A stretch of 64,000 nucleotides of DNA from Sulfitobacter sp. S223 (GCF_025143825.1 NZ_CP083560.1:1674001-1738000); one strand, 5' to 3'; positions 19,349 through 29,881 are shown, numbered from the stretch's first letter. Translations and numbers: made by a program. Notes: generated by a model from the sequence alone, not told the origin.

Positions 19349-20662
19349 CTAGCCATAAAAGTACTGCGGCAGAAACAAAGCGATCGCTGGAAACAGGATG
19401 ATTAGAACAACACCAATCAACGTCACTATCACGTAAGGAAATACGGACGCGTAGATGTCACCCATTGTCACATCTGGTGGAGCAACCCCTTTGAGGTAGA
19501 ACAAGTTGAACCCGAATGGCGGTGTCATATACCCGACCTCCATCATGATGATGAACAAGATCCCAAACCAAATCGGATCGAAACCCGCGTCACGGACCAC
19601 CGGCAGGAAGACGGGCAGGGTGATCAGCATGATGCCGACAGGATCCAGAACCATTCCCAAGAAGAACAGAACCATAAGCATGAAAAATAATGCGCCCCAG
19701 CGTCCTCCGGGTATCATATTCATGACATTGGATATCAGGCTTTGAGCACCCAAAGCAGTATAGGCTGTGGAAAAGGCATGTGCGGCGAACAAAATCCACA
19801 TCACCAGCGCGGTGAGTTTCAGCGTCTCGATAGAGGCGCGATGGATAACGTCCCGGTTCAGTTGACCGTTAACGCCAGTGGCAAATAGTGCGCCAAACAC
19901 ACCGATCGCTGCGGCTTCGGTTGGGGTCGCGAAACCGCCAAAAATCGCACCGAGAACGATTGTGACAATCAATATCGGCAGAATAACAGCTTTGAGAGAG
20001 CGGAACTTCTGGCTCCAACTTGCCCGTTCATCAAGGGGGAGCGCCGGTCCCAGCTCTGGCTGAAGCCAGCAGCGGCCGCCGATGTAGATCGACACAAGCG
20101 CAAACAACGTCAGACCCGGCCCGACACCAGCGGCAAAAAGACGACCCACCGACACTTCGGTCAGCAGAGCATAAAGCACCATGAGGATTGACGGCGGAAT
20201 GAGAATACCCCATCCGCCCCCCGCATTGATGGCCCCAAGAGCAAGCTTCTTGTCGTAGCCTCGCTCCAGCATTTTGGGCAGGGCGATCGTTCCCATCGTC
20301 ACCACAGCGGCGCCTGAAATGCCCGACATTGCAGCGAAAATTACACAGATCAGAACTGTACCGATTGCCAGACCACCACGCAGACCACCCCACCATTGGT
20401 GCATCATGTCATAGAGGTCGTTAGCGACTCCTGATTTTTCCAATAATATTGCCATAAAAACAAAAAGTGGAATGGCCATTAGCGTTGGCGATTGCATCGT
20501 CTCCCACATTTTGGAGGCGAGCAGGTAGAAGCCGATGGGGCCCATCTCGAAATAAAGAAAAACCACAGATACGCCGCCTAGAACAAAGGCTAACGGGGTG
20601 CCCACCATGAGGAAGAATAGAAGGCAACCGAAGAACAGTACCGTTAGAAGTTCGACACTCAT
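19349..20662 (-). CDS. TRAP transporter large permease, DctM family
   Basis: 437 residues, about 12 membrane segments. DctM landmarks: GSGVANDLYDMM-like early loop, SGISGAAVVTMGTIALPKML, INAGGGWGILIPPS, FATPTEAAAIGVFGA and MMEVGYMTPPFGFNLFYL. It is the transport channel of the second TRAP system. The start overlaps the stop of dctQ (ATGA at 20659-20662), so the two are coupled. It is the distal gene of the operon. Confidence 0.9.
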   Translation of the reverse strand: MSVELLTVLFFGCLLFFLMVGTPLAFVLGGVSVVFLYFEMGPIGFYLLASKMWETMQSPTLMAIPLFVFMAILLEKSGVANDLYDMMHQWWGGLRGGLAIGTVLICVIFAAMSGISGAAVVTMGTIALPKMLERGYDKKLALGAINAGGGWGILIPPSILMVLYALLTEVSVGRLFAAGVGPGLTLFALVSIYIGGRCWLQPELGPALPLDERASWSQKFRSLKAVILPILIVTIVLGAIFGGFATPTEAAAIGVFGALFATGVNGQLNRDVIHRASIETLKLTALVMWILFAAHAFSTAYTALGAQSLISNVMNMIPGGRWGALFFMLMVLFFLGMVLDPVGIMLITLPVFLPVVRDAGFDPIWFGILFIIMMEVGYMTPPFGFNLFYLKGVAPPDVTMGDIYASVFPYVIVTLIGVVLIILFPAIALFLPQYFYG

Positions 20663-21225
20663 GACCGGGTCTCCTGCGCGTGTTCACCATTTTGGTCAGG
20701 CGCACCCGGTTTGCCGAACACGTCATCGGGGACGGGCAAACCACGCAGAACCCGGATGTCGGCCCAAAGCCGCACAACACCCTGTAAAAGAAGCAAGATT
20801 GCTGCGAGGGGGATGAGCGCTTTGGTCGGCCATAACGGGGCTTTCCAAACCGAGTTTGAACGCTCTAGATCTTCAATCGCATCGTAGGCGATGTCATAGC
20901 CTTGCCACAAAAGGACGCCGACAAAGAGCAAAAATAACGGCCATGTCAAAACGTCCAATAACGACCGCCGCTTGCTGGACATGCTTCCATAAAAGATATC
21001 GACATTCACATGTCCGCGCTCTGCCAGAAGATACCCTCCACCGATGATGGCATATCCCCCGAATATTAAGGTGGCGAGTTCAGCCGTCCAGATTGTGGGA
21101 GTACCGACCAGATATCTCATGACGACATCCGCAAGTAAAAGCGCAAAGATCAAAAGTACGGCCAGCGATACCCACCGTCCGATAAAGCGATTTATGCGCG
21201 TAATTGCGCGGGCAAGCTGCCACAT
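20659..21225 (-). CDS. TRAP transporter small permease, DctQ family
   Basis: 188 residues with four predicted membrane segments and the DctQ-like opening RFIGRWVSLAVLLIFALLLADVVMRY. The last ~25 residues are polar. It lies between the binding protein and large permease genes in the usual P-Q-M order. Confidence 0.86.
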   Translation of the reverse strand: MWQLARAITRINRFIGRWVSLAVLLIFALLLADVVMRYLVGTPTIWTAELATLIFGGYAIIGGGYLLAERGHVNVDIFYGSMSSKRRSLLDVLTWPLFLLFVGVLLWQGYDIAYDAIEDLERSNSVWKAPLWPTKALIPLAAILLLLQGVVRLWADIRVLRGLPVPDDVFGKPGAPDQNGEHAQETRS

Positions 21226-21265
21226 ACCTTGCTGCTCCTTGCTAGGTTAAGGGGGAGGGGGGAAG

Positions 21266-21292
21266 GCGGGTCACCCGATGTGGGTCACCCGC
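21266..21292 (-). terminator. Stem-loop between dctP and dctQ of the second TRAP operon
   Basis: Two 11-base arms (GCGGGTCACCC and GGGTCACCCGC on the plus strand) pair with one mismatch across 5 bases. Placed between the binding-protein stop and dctQ, it probably shapes the ratio of binding protein to permease. Confidence 0.6.
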
Positions 21293-21308
21293 TGGTTGTT
21301 CCGCTGGC

Positions 21309-22346
21309 TTAAGCGTAGCCCATATCAGCCATCAAAGTGCGATAGATGTCCGCCGCTTTGGCAGCCCGTTCGCCCTTTTGGCCCTCTGCCTCAAGGATCG
21401 TCGTTGAAGCATTCGCAAGCATTTCCAAAACGTCATCCGGCAGTTGCATAACCTCTATCCCGTCATTCTTGATACCTTCCGCCAAAGCGATCGCTTCTTT
21501 GTGCTGGTACTCTGCAGACCGGAGGAAGAAACGGGTAGTGATGATTTCTTCCAGAGCGCCACGCAGATCTTCTGGCAGCTCCTCAAGGGCGTCGATGTTC
21601 ATGATGAAAGCATCCGTGGTCTGTGCCAGAACGGGTTTGTAGTGGTACTTGCAAACCTCCCATAGTGACATGGATTGTGCCCCAATCGCGGCACCCCAAT
21701 GCGCCCCGTCAACAACACCAGAGCTGAGAGCCTGATAGAGTTCCGATCCGGGGACATATTGCGGGGCTGCACCAGCCGCTGCCAGATAGTCCAGCATGGA
21801 ACCCGATGACCGGATTTTGAGCCCTTGGAAATCGGCGGCTGATTCAATCTTTTTCGAAACGGTCATTTCTGTGGGAAGTACTTTCTCACACATCAGATGC
21901 ACGCCATCTGCGTTGAGATCTTCGTTCACCAAAGCCTCGACGCCAAGATTTTTCATCGCGTGCTCCATCTCCCACGCTTGGCGTAGAGTTCCGGGTATGC
22001 CGTAGACGAATGTTGCCGCCTGTGCGTTGTCGCTGATGTAGGAGGGGCTGATTGTGCCCATGGGTACAACACCTTTGCGCACGATGTTGTAGATGTCGGG
22101 GCCTTTGGCAAACTCACCTGCGCCCAGAAGATCCAGTTTGAATGCACCTTCTGTTTTCTCCTCCAACAAGGTCGCGATAACACCGAGGCTGTCGGTGAAC
22201 GAACTTGATGCTTTGGGCCAATGGGCCTGCACGCGCCAGGTAACTTGCCCCGCTGCGATGGCCTTTCCAACCAAAGCCGGTGAGGCAACAGCAGCAACGG
22301 TTGCGCCGCGCAAGACGGATCGCCGGTTGATAAGTGAATTAGTCAT
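21309..22346 (-). CDS. TRAP transporter substrate-binding protein, DctP family, Tat-exported
   Basis: 345 residues. The N-terminus INRRSVLRGATVAAVASPALVG carries a twin-arginine signal, so the protein is probably folded before export. The mature part is a DctP-type binding protein (VQAHWPKASSSFTDSLG; the binding-site region LKIRSSGSMLDYLAAAGAAP). A GGGAGG ribosome site lies 5 bases before ATG 22346; an in-frame ATG 8 codons earlier is less likely. First gene of the reverse-strand P-Q-M operon. The ligand is unknown; Tat-exported members of this family often bind 2-oxo acids as dimers, which is not shown here. Confidence 0.87.
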   Translation of the reverse strand: MTNSLINRRSVLRGATVAAVASPALVGKAIAAGQVTWRVQAHWPKASSSFTDSLGVIATLLEEKTEGAFKLDLLGAGEFAKGPDIYNIVRKGVVPMGTISPSYISDNAQAATFVYGIPGTLRQAWEMEHAMKNLGVEALVNEDLNADGVHLMCEKVLPTEMTVSKKIESAADFQGLKIRSSGSMLDYLAAAGAAPQYVPGSELYQALSSGVVDGAHWGAAIGAQSMSLWEVCKYHYKPVLAQTTDAFIMNIDALEELPEDLRGALEEIITTRFFLRSAEYQHKEAIALAEGIKNDGIEVMQLPDDVLEMLANASTTILEAEGQKGERAAKAADIYRTLMADMGYA

Positions 22347-23916
22347 GTATTCCTCCCAATTATCTATCATTCAGCGCCGGTTTTTGTTGCGCTGCGAGCA
22401 TACGGCTTAGACATATCCGAGCCGTTGCAGGTAACCGAACACTGATCCTCCTTCATCTGGAAATCAATATTTAACTCCCAAATTAGGAAGAAAAATTCCG
22501 CACAGCGGAATTCTAGTCCGCAAATTCTGTGGGATGCAGCTGCTATGGATGAGGTGTTTTATTGGTCGATGAGGTCGCTTCGTTTATCGTGTAGGATCAT
22601 GCGCCAAGGCGCGGCGGCAGTGAATGAAAGTCGTAAATCAACATCGCGATAGTTCTCAAGAAAGATGTTTTGATGATTGAGCCTACAGCGTCGTTCAAGG
22701 ACAATTTGGAAGTTTTGCCTGCAATTTGCCGTGTTGCTCGTATCAACATCATATCGACGTGCGGATCGCGGAGATGATGGCGGGTCCGGGCGAGATCAAA
22801 GGCTTGATGGAGCGCGATACTGAGGCGATGGAGGCTTTGGTGCCGACAACAAGCGTGATGACGTCGTTGAACAGGATGCATCGCGGCTTGACGGAACAGG
22901 GCGAGGACATCAACGGGCTTCGCCAGCAGCTAAGTCTGCCCGCCTTTCCAGAATGAAGTTTTTCGAATTTCTATGCCTCGCGGAGCCATAGTCATTTCCG
23001 AGGGGGGGAAAGTAATCGGGGAGCGCGGCATGGCCAACACTGGCTTAATCAACTTAGTGAGGGCGCTTCCGAAACGACCGGTAGGCTATCTATCACTGCC
23101 GAAAGGTCGCGAAGCGCGTCAGTTTTTCTGGAGTGCGTGCTCAGAGGCGCATCACGTCCGTTAGCAGCAATCTTGAAGACTGAAACGAAATTCAAAGCAT
23201 ATCGACAGGTCTATCATAACCGTAGAATACCTGAGGTTGGTTCACCACAGCGGAGGTCTCAGAAACCGAAGCTGTCCAGTGCTGCGCGGTGAACAAATGT
23301 CCGCTTCGGACTAGGTCGCGACATTGCTAAAGTCGTTTCGGCCCTCAGCGAACCTTGAATAAGGTTTTTAAACGCGGCGGTCGCAGTTCACATTGCTGCC
23401 TTCACAAAAATTGCTTCTATTGAAGAAGTTAGTCGCGCACATCTGACTGCATTTATGAAAACGGATGCAGACAGGCGGCAGGGACGTGTTGCCCTTCGCG
23501 ATGATCATCGTGGACGGTCATAAACAGAGAGATATCGATAGCCACCACTGTGGAACTGGACAGGTTGATGCAACGCATACGATTAGCCTTCTCATTGTGT
23601 GGAGACTTGCATATTTTTACACCACTGATCTTGCTTGCCACATTGGCAACGCTCTGGCAGGATTTGCGGGTTGCTGCGCTGCTCGGTAGCGCCGCGCGAC
23701 ACAAAAATAATTATTGTATGTCTTAAATTTTCTTTCTAACGTCTGCGCATGCCCGTTCGGGTCTGAACAACAAAAAATCGAAATAATAATTAAATCAGAT
23801 ACCTAACACATGAAGATGAGCGAAATTGATCAGCTATGTCATTTTGCCCAACGTGCAGGCGACCCTAAAAATAACAACACTGCCTGCATAAAACTCAAGC
23901 GAACAGAGAGGTTACT
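22347..23916. other. Long intergenic stretch, no supported gene
   Basis: About 1.57 kb between divergent operons. Open frames such as 22774-22956 (plus, ending LRQQLSLPAFPE) are short, lack known motifs and have no good ribosome site. The base composition and broken frames suggest decayed DNA. The promoters of the flanking TRAP and peptide operons must lie at its ends; the last 150 bases before 23917 are AT-rich. Confidence 0.45.
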
Positions 23917-25497
23917 ATGAAAAAAACAACAGCCATTTTTACCGTTGCGGCGCTGCTATCAACGTCTGCTATGGTCAACGCGGAAACGCTTCGCTGGGCT
24001 CGTGCTGGCGACGCGCTGACTCTGGATCCGCATTCACAAAACGAAGGCCCCAGCCACACCATGCGTCACCAGATGTATGAGCCGCTGATCATCCGTGACA
24101 CTGACGGAAACTTTGTTCCGACACTGGCCACCGACTGGGCTCCAAGCGCTGACAACCCGAATGTATGGGTGTTCAACCTGCGCGAAGGTGTGAAATTCCA
24201 CGACGGTGCCGACTTTACGGCAGAAGACGTGGTCTTCAGCTTTGAACGTGCAAAGCAGCCAAACTCTGACATGAAAGAGCTGATCGGCTCTATCACCGAA
24301 GTCCGCGCTGTCAGCGATTACGTGGTTGAAATCGAAACAGCGGGTCCGAACCCGATCCTGCCCTCCAACCTGACAAACCTGTTCATGATGGACAAAGGTT
24401 GGACAGAGGCGAACAACACCGTCAACGTTCAGGACTTTGAAGGCGGCGAGATCACGTTCGCTACGACAAACGTCAATGGCACCGGTGCGTATACGCTTGT
24501 CAGCCGTGAGCCAGATGTAAAAACCGTTATGGCCCGCAACGAAAGCTATTGGGGTCGCGATGAATTCCCGATGGAAGTCAGCGAAATCGTCTACACGCCG
24601 ATCCAGAATGCCGCGACCCGTGTAGCTGCGTTGTTGTCAGGCGAAGTGGATTTCTTGCAGGATATGCCGGTTCAGGATTTGGCCCGTGTGGGTGATGCTG
24701 ACGGTCTGGTGGTGAAGCAGGCGCCGCAAAACCGCGTGATCTTTTTTGGTATGAACCAAGGGGCTGATGACATCGAAGCCGATAACGTTGATGGCGCAAA
24801 CCCATTGGCTGACGTCCGCGTTCGCAAGGCGATGTCCATGGCAATCAACCGCGATGCGATCCAGCAGGTCGTTATGCGGGGGCAGTCCCAACCAGCAGGC
24901 ATGATCGCCCCTCCATTCGTCAACGGCTGGACTGCCGAGATGGATGGTGAAAGCGTCACTGACATCGAGGGCGCGAAGGCTCTGATGGCTGAAGCCGGTT
25001 ATGAAGACGGTTTCTCGATCCGTCTGGATTGCCCGAATGATCGTTATATCAACGATGAAGCCATCTGTCAGGCCGCTGTCGGGATGTTGGGTCAAATCGG
25101 AGTGACCGTGAACCTTGATGCGATCCCGAAGGCGCAGCACTTCCCGAAAATCACCGATGGTACGACGGACTTCTATATGCTGGGTTGGGGCGTTCCGACC
25201 TACGACTCCGAGTATGTGTTCAACTTCCTCGTGCACGGTCGTGAAAGCGACATCGGTACATGGAACGGCACCGGATACGACAACGATGAGCTCGACGCCA
25301 AAATCAAGTCGCTTGCATCCAACACAGATCTGGACGCCCGCAACGCGGATATCGCCGACATCTGGCGTGTGGTTCAGGACGAGCAGCTTTATATTCCGAT
25401 CCACCACCAAGTGCTGAACTGGGGTATGGCTGAAAACGTTGGCATCGAGGTCGATCCAGAGGATCAGCCACGCGTCAAATACTTCACCATGAAGTAA
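23917..25497 (+). CDS. ABC transporter substrate-binding protein, family 5 (peptide type)
   Basis: 526 residues with a signal peptide (TSAMVNA-ET at ~22) and SBP_bac_5 landmarks: DALTLDPHSQNEGPS, LREGVKFHDGADFTAEDV and VRVRKAMSMAINRDAI. AGAGAGG lies 6 bases before the ATG. It heads an operon of binding protein, two permeases, fused ATPase, regulator and M24 peptidase, which together suggest uptake and hydrolysis of di- or oligopeptides. Confidence 0.9.
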   Translation: MKKTTAIFTVAALLSTSAMVNAETLRWARAGDALTLDPHSQNEGPSHTMRHQMYEPLIIRDTDGNFVPTLATDWAPSADNPNVWVFNLREGVKFHDGADFTAEDVVFSFERAKQPNSDMKELIGSITEVRAVSDYVVEIETAGPNPILPSNLTNLFMMDKGWTEANNTVNVQDFEGGEITFATTNVNGTGAYTLVSREPDVKTVMARNESYWGRDEFPMEVSEIVYTPIQNAATRVAALLSGEVDFLQDMPVQDLARVGDADGLVVKQAPQNRVIFFGMNQGADDIEADNVDGANPLADVRVRKAMSMAINRDAIQQVVMRGQSQPAGMIAPPFVNGWTAEMDGESVTDIEGAKALMAEAGYEDGFSIRLDCPNDRYINDEAICQAAVGMLGQIGVTVNLDAIPKAQHFPKITDGTTDFYMLGWGVPTYDSEYVFNFLVHGRESDIGTWNGTGYDNDELDAKIKSLASNTDLDARNADIADIWRVVQDEQLYIPIHHQVLNWGMAENVGIEVDPEDQPRVKYFTMK

Positions 25498-25508
25498 TAC
25501 CGCATGAC

Positions 25509-25539
25509 GGCGCGCCCGCTTGAGTTGGGCGCGCCTTTT
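25509..25539 (+). terminator. Internal terminator-like hairpin after the binding-protein gene
   Basis: GGCGCGCCC (25509-25517) pairs perfectly with GGGCGCGCC (25527-25535), followed by TTTTCT. Because transport genes continue on the same strand, it most likely reduces read-through so that the binding protein is made in excess. Confidence 0.7.
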
Positions 25540-25642
25540 CTGCTGGATATGTGGGGCAGGCTGCCTCGGGTCCGGTTTCCAACTCATTCCCAACTTGTCC
25601 AGCGGTCCCTTAAGGTTCTGCCGGCAAAGCAAGGCCTTTGCG

Positions 25643-26614
25643 ATGTTGCCGTTTATTCTCAAACGCATTTTCCAGTCCCTTTTGGTGTTGATCATCACCG
25701 GGGCCATTGCGTTTTCGATGTTCACCTTTGTGGGCGATCCCGTTGACAACATGTTGGGTCAAGAGCGTACGATGCAAGACGTGGAACGCCTGCGCGCGCA
25801 GCTTGGGCTCGATAAACCGATCCCCGTACAATATGTGAAATTTCTGGGCGAGGCCGTACAGGGCAATTTCGGGGTCAGCTACAGACAAGGCCGCGAAGTG
25901 TCGGAAATTATCATGGAACGCGCCCCCGCCACGCTAGAGCTGGCCGCGCTATCCGCTCTTTTTGCTATCGTCGGAGGGATCGCGCTGGGTGTGTTTACTG
26001 CGATCCGCCGCGATGGGTTTGTCGCGAATTTGATCATGTCCGCCTCGCTCATCGGGGTGTCGTTGCCAACGTTTCTGATCGGTATTTTGCTGATCTATCT
26101 GTTTTCGGTCGAACTTGGTTGGCTGCCGAGCTTCGGCCGCGGTGAGGTGGTGCAGGTTGGCTGGTGGAGCACGGGCTTCTTGACTGAATCCGGTTTGAAA
26201 GCATTGATCCTGCCGTCAATCACACTGGGCTTGTACCAGATGACGCTGATCATGCGGCTTGTCCGGTCCGAGATGCTTGAGGTATTGCGTCAAGACTATA
26301 TCAGGTTTGCCCGCGCGCGTGGGCTAAGCGACCGGGTCATCAACTTTCGCCATGCGCTAAAAAACACGATGGTGCCCGTGATTACGGTGATCGGGCTTCA
26401 GCTTGGTGCGATCATCGCCTTTGCGATCATTACCGAAACCGTGTTTCAGTGGCCCGGTTTGGGGCTGTTGTTCATCAACGCAATCCAGTTTGTCGATATT
26501 CCGGTAATGGCCGCGTATCTGATGATGATTTCGGTAATGTTCGTTGTCATCAACCTGCTGGTGGATATCTTATATGCCTTCATTGATCCTCGTCTCAGGG
26601 TGGCCGCGAAATGA
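25643..26614 (+). CDS. ABC transporter permease, DppB/OppB type
   Basis: 323 residues. N-terminus FILKRIFQSLLVLIITGAIAF and FVGDPVDN, LGLDKPIPVQY, and the coupling loop DYIRFARARGLSDRVINFRHALKN identify the family. The frame is open from 25520, but the protein family begins at ATG 25643, with AAGG 8 bases upstream. About six membrane segments. The stop overlaps the next start (ATGA at 26611). Confidence 0.88.
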   Translation: MLPFILKRIFQSLLVLIITGAIAFSMFTFVGDPVDNMLGQERTMQDVERLRAQLGLDKPIPVQYVKFLGEAVQGNFGVSYRQGREVSEIIMERAPATLELAALSALFAIVGGIALGVFTAIRRDGFVANLIMSASLIGVSLPTFLIGILLIYLFSVELGWLPSFGRGEVVQVGWWSTGFLTESGLKALILPSITLGLYQMTLIMRLVRSEMLEVLRQDYIRFARARGLSDRVINFRHALKNTMVPVITVIGLQLGAIIAFAIITETVFQWPGLGLLFINAIQFVDIPVMAAYLMMISVMFVVINLLVDILYAFIDPRLRVAAK

Positions 26615-27561
26615 CTGATCACCCTAATCCCACAACCGAGGTCGTCCCGTCACGTATGCGCCGTGCGCTTGACAGTGACTTGTTCTACGCCTTCAAACGG
26701 TCGCCGGTTGCGATCGTGTCTGCGGTGGTGGCCGCTGTGTTGATCCTCTCGGCGGTCTTTGCGCCTCTGATCGCGCCAACAAACCCGTTTGATCCGGCCT
26801 CATTAAACTTGATGAACGGCTTTACTGCGCCCATGGCCCCGAATGCGTTCACCGGTGATACGTTCTTGTTGGGCACTGACGATCAGGGCCGCGACGTGTT
26901 TTCGACTATCCTGTACGGGATGCGGATTTCGTTATTTGTGGGGTTTGCAGCTGTGTTGTTTGCCGTTGTGCTGGGCATATTTTTGGGCCTGGTAGCGGGC
27001 TATTTCGGCGGCTGGGCAGACAGTCTTATCATGCGTGCCGCTGACGTACAGTTGACGTTCCCGTCGATCTTGGTGGCGATGCTGATCTTTGGCATCGCCA
27101 AAGGCATCACGCCTATCGAGAACCACGACCAAATGGCAATCTGGGTTTTGATCCTTGCGATTGGCCTGTCCGACTGGGTGCAGTTTGCCCGCGTCGTGCG
27201 CGGGGCCACGTTGGTGGAAAAAGGCAAAGACTACGTATCGGCGGCGCGTCTGATCGGTCGGCGGCCCTATGCCATTATGTTGCGGCACATCCTGCCGAAC
27301 ATCCTGTCGCCTGTCTTGGTGATCGCCACGATCTCGCTCGCACTCGCAATTATCGCAGAGGCCACGCTGAGCTTTCTTGGCGTCGGCGCCCCCGCCACAC
27401 AGCCTTCTTTGGGCACATTGATCCGGGTGGGCCAGGGCTTCTTGTTCTCAGGCGAATGGTGGATCCTGTTCTTTCCTGCCTGCACATTGCTTGCTCTGGC
27501 ACTCAGCGTGAACATGCTGGGCGACTGGCTGCGTGATGCATTGAACCCGAGGTTAAAATGA
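26611..27561 (+). CDS. ABC transporter permease, DppC/OppC type
   Basis: 316 residues with LLGTDDQGRDVFSTILYGMRISL and the coupling loop DYVSAARLIGRRPYAIMLRHILPN. It starts inside the preceding stop and its own stop overlaps the ATPase start (27558), so the set is translationally coupled. Pairs with the permease encoded at 25643. Confidence 0.9.
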   Translation: MTDHPNPTTEVVPSRMRRALDSDLFYAFKRSPVAIVSAVVAAVLILSAVFAPLIAPTNPFDPASLNLMNGFTAPMAPNAFTGDTFLLGTDDQGRDVFSTILYGMRISLFVGFAAVLFAVVLGIFLGLVAGYFGGWADSLIMRAADVQLTFPSILVAMLIFGIAKGITPIENHDQMAIWVLILAIGLSDWVQFARVVRGATLVEKGKDYVSAARLIGRRPYAIMLRHILPNILSPVLVIATISLALAIIAEATLSFLGVGAPATQPSLGTLIRVGQGFLFSGEWWILFFPACTLLALALSVNMLGDWLRDALNPRLK

Positions 27562-29249
27562 CCGAACCCGTCCTTTCCATTCGTGACCTGACCGTCGAAA
27601 TTCCGACCCGCCATGGCCTGTTCAAGCCTGTGCAGAACGTCACCTACGATATTCGTCCCGGTGAAATCCGCGGTGTGGTGGGTGAAAGCGGGGCGGGTAA
27701 GTCGATGACGGGTAATGCCGTGATTGGCCTGCTGGATGACCCGGCCCGTATCGCGTCCGGTGAAATTTGGTTAAAGGGGCGTCGTATCGACAACCTGAGT
27801 GTCGAAGAACAACGCGCCATTCGGGGCAGTGAGATCGGGATGATCTTTCAGGATCCGCTGACATCACTCAACCCGCTGTTTACCATTGGCGAACAACTTG
27901 TTGAGACGATCCAGCTACACCTGAAGGTCTCACCCAAAGAAGCCAAAGAACGTGCCTTGGCGCTCCTTGATCGTGTGTCGATACCTGACCCGAAGACCCG
28001 ATTTGACCAATATCCACACCAGTTCTCTGGCGGGATGCGGCAGCGTGTGGTGATCGCATTGGCGCTGTGTTCTGAGCCCTCGGTCATTATCGCCGATGAA
28101 CCTACGACCGCGCTCGATGTGTCGATACAGGCCCAAGTGCTTGATCTGATCAAGGAGCTTGCCCGCGAGACCCAAGTGGGCGTGATCCTTGTAACACACG
28201 ACATGGGCGTGATCGCGGATACCACCGAACAAGTGACTGTGATGTACAACGGTCAGGTTGTGGAAAACGGGTCCACCGATCAAGTCCTCAGCGCACCGAA
28301 GCATGAATACACCAAGTCGCTGATTTCTGCCGTACCACGTCCACAGGTCAAACTGCATCGCTTCCCGCAGGTCAGCTATGGTGGCCGCGAGACTAAGTTC
28401 AAGATCGAGGACCTTGCACGGAACTGGACCAAAACGGAACCGTCGAAGTCTGGCAAGTTGCTTGAGGTTCAGGGGATCACGAAGAAATTCCTCGAAAAAT
28501 CGGCGATCCTGCCATCGTGGCGGACCTATTTCACGGCCGTAGACGACGTATCATTCGATATCAAGGACGGTGAGGTGTTTGGTCTTGTTGGCGAAAGCGG
28601 CTCTGGCAAATCAACCGTGGCGCGAATGATCGGCACGCTGCTTGATGTGGACGTTGGCCATATCCGGTTTGATGGCGACGAGGTGACTGCGATGACGCCC
28701 GCTGAGATCGCCGGATATCGCCGTCAAATCCAGATGATCTTTCAAGATCCGTTCTCAAGCCTCAATCCGCGGATGAAGGTCGAAAGCATCATTGCCGAAC
28801 CGCTTTTGCATCACAAAATCCTGCCTCGTGACCAGATCAGTGGACGGGTCCAGGAATTGCTTGATCGCGTTGGTCTGACACGCGCGGCGGCTGCGAAATA
28901 TCCGCATGAGTTCTCGGGCGGGCAGCGTCAACGGATTTCAATCGCGCGGGCCTTGGCGACGCAGCCACGGTTCTTGATATGCGATGAACCGACCAGCGCG
29001 TTGGATGTCTCTATTCAGGCGCAAATCTTGAACATTCTCAAGGATTTGCAAGAACATCTGGGCCTGACCATGCTGTTTATCAGCCACGATCTGCCGGTTG
29101 TGCGCCAAATGTGTGACCGTGTTGGGGTGATGAAGCAGGGCCAGTTAATTGAAGTGCAGGACACCGAAACGCTGTTTGCCAGCCCACAGCAAGATTACAC
29201 AAAGAAATTGCTTGAGCTAATGCCACGGCTGGCACAGTTGTCAGGGTAG
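27558..29249 (+). CDS. Dipeptide-type ABC transporter ATPase, fused DppD-DppF
   Basis: 563 residues with two ATP-binding domains: GESGAGKSMTG, FSGGMRQRV and DEPTTALDV in the first half; GESGSGKSTVA, FSGGQRQRI and DEPTSALDV in the second. It supplies energy for the permeases at 25643-27561. It is separated by 3 bases from the following regulator gene. Confidence 0.92.
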   Translation: MTEPVLSIRDLTVEIPTRHGLFKPVQNVTYDIRPGEIRGVVGESGAGKSMTGNAVIGLLDDPARIASGEIWLKGRRIDNLSVEEQRAIRGSEIGMIFQDPLTSLNPLFTIGEQLVETIQLHLKVSPKEAKERALALLDRVSIPDPKTRFDQYPHQFSGGMRQRVVIALALCSEPSVIIADEPTTALDVSIQAQVLDLIKELARETQVGVILVTHDMGVIADTTEQVTVMYNGQVVENGSTDQVLSAPKHEYTKSLISAVPRPQVKLHRFPQVSYGGRETKFKIEDLARNWTKTEPSKSGKLLEVQGITKKFLEKSAILPSWRTYFTAVDDVSFDIKDGEVFGLVGESGSGKSTVARMIGTLLDVDVGHIRFDGDEVTAMTPAEIAGYRRQIQMIFQDPFSSLNPRMKVESIIAEPLLHHKILPRDQISGRVQELLDRVGLTRAAAAKYPHEFSGGQRQRISIARALATQPRFLICDEPTSALDVSIQAQILNILKDLQEHLGLTMLFISHDLPVVRQMCDRVGVMKQGQLIEVQDTETLFASPQQDYTKKLLELMPRLAQLSG

Positions 29250-29252
29250 GCG

Positions 29253-29855
29253 ATGACCAAGGGTGCGACCATTGAACCGGCCAAGCTGGGTCAGCTGATC
29301 CGCAAATGCCGGCAGCAGCGCAAGCTGACGCTTAAGGAATTATGCGACAAGGCAGGCATGTCAGTGGGATATCTATCGCAGGTTGAGCGCGGCAATGCGA
29401 CGCCGTCACTGGGCACGCTCGCGCAGATTTCACATGCGTTGGATTTGGGGCTTGATTACTTCGTTGCTCGCCCGAAACCGGGTGATGCGGTGTCGTATGC
29501 GGCTAAAAGGCCGAAGTTTTCAATCTCGGAGTCCGGCGTAACTTATGAGGCGCTCAGTTCCGAATTTCCGGGCCATGAATTGTCTGCCTACATCATGAAC
29601 TGCCCCCCCGGGTTTGTGTCCGAGACATTCCAGCACGAGGGTGAGGAGTTCATCTATATCCTTAGCGGCTCTATCGAGAAAACGCTGGATGGAGAGGCCT
29701 TTACCCTGCGCGAAGGTGATAGTCTTCATTACAACGGCATGACACCGCACGCGTGGAAAACGCTAGGCGATTCTCCGGCACGCATGATGTGGACGGGCAC
29801 GTTGGTGGTGCTGCAAGGTCCCGCGAAAAATTGGCTGCCCGGCCAAGACGGCTAA
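29253..29855 (+). CDS. XRE-type regulator with C-terminal cupin domain
   Basis: 200 residues. The N-terminal helix-turn-helix (LKELCDKAGMSVGYLSQVERG) occupies residues ~10-70 and the cupin sensor domain residues ~110-190 (EEFIYILSGSIEKTLDGE; LREGDSLHYNGMTPHAW). This architecture is common in regulators of amine and amino-acid catabolism. Lying within the transporter-peptidase operon, it is probably a local regulator; the ligand is unknown. Confidence 0.88.
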   Translation: MTKGATIEPAKLGQLIRKCRQQRKLTLKELCDKAGMSVGYLSQVERGNATPSLGTLAQISHALDLGLDYFVARPKPGDAVSYAAKRPKFSISESGVTYEALSSEFPGHELSAYIMNCPPGFVSETFQHEGEEFIYILSGSIEKTLDGEAFTLREGDSLHYNGMTPHAWKTLGDSPARMMWTGTLVVLQGPAKNWLPGQDG

Positions 29856-29881
29856 GGCATTTGACGCATCTGGAGGGTCGC

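Noticed and set aside
22774-22956. Small gene between the TRAP and peptide operons
   Set aside because: No ribosome site, no family resemblance, and the flanking sequence looks decayed.
24637-25752. 371-codon frame antisense to the peptide-binding protein gene
   Set aside because: Overlaps an unambiguous SBP family 5 gene and lacks motifs.
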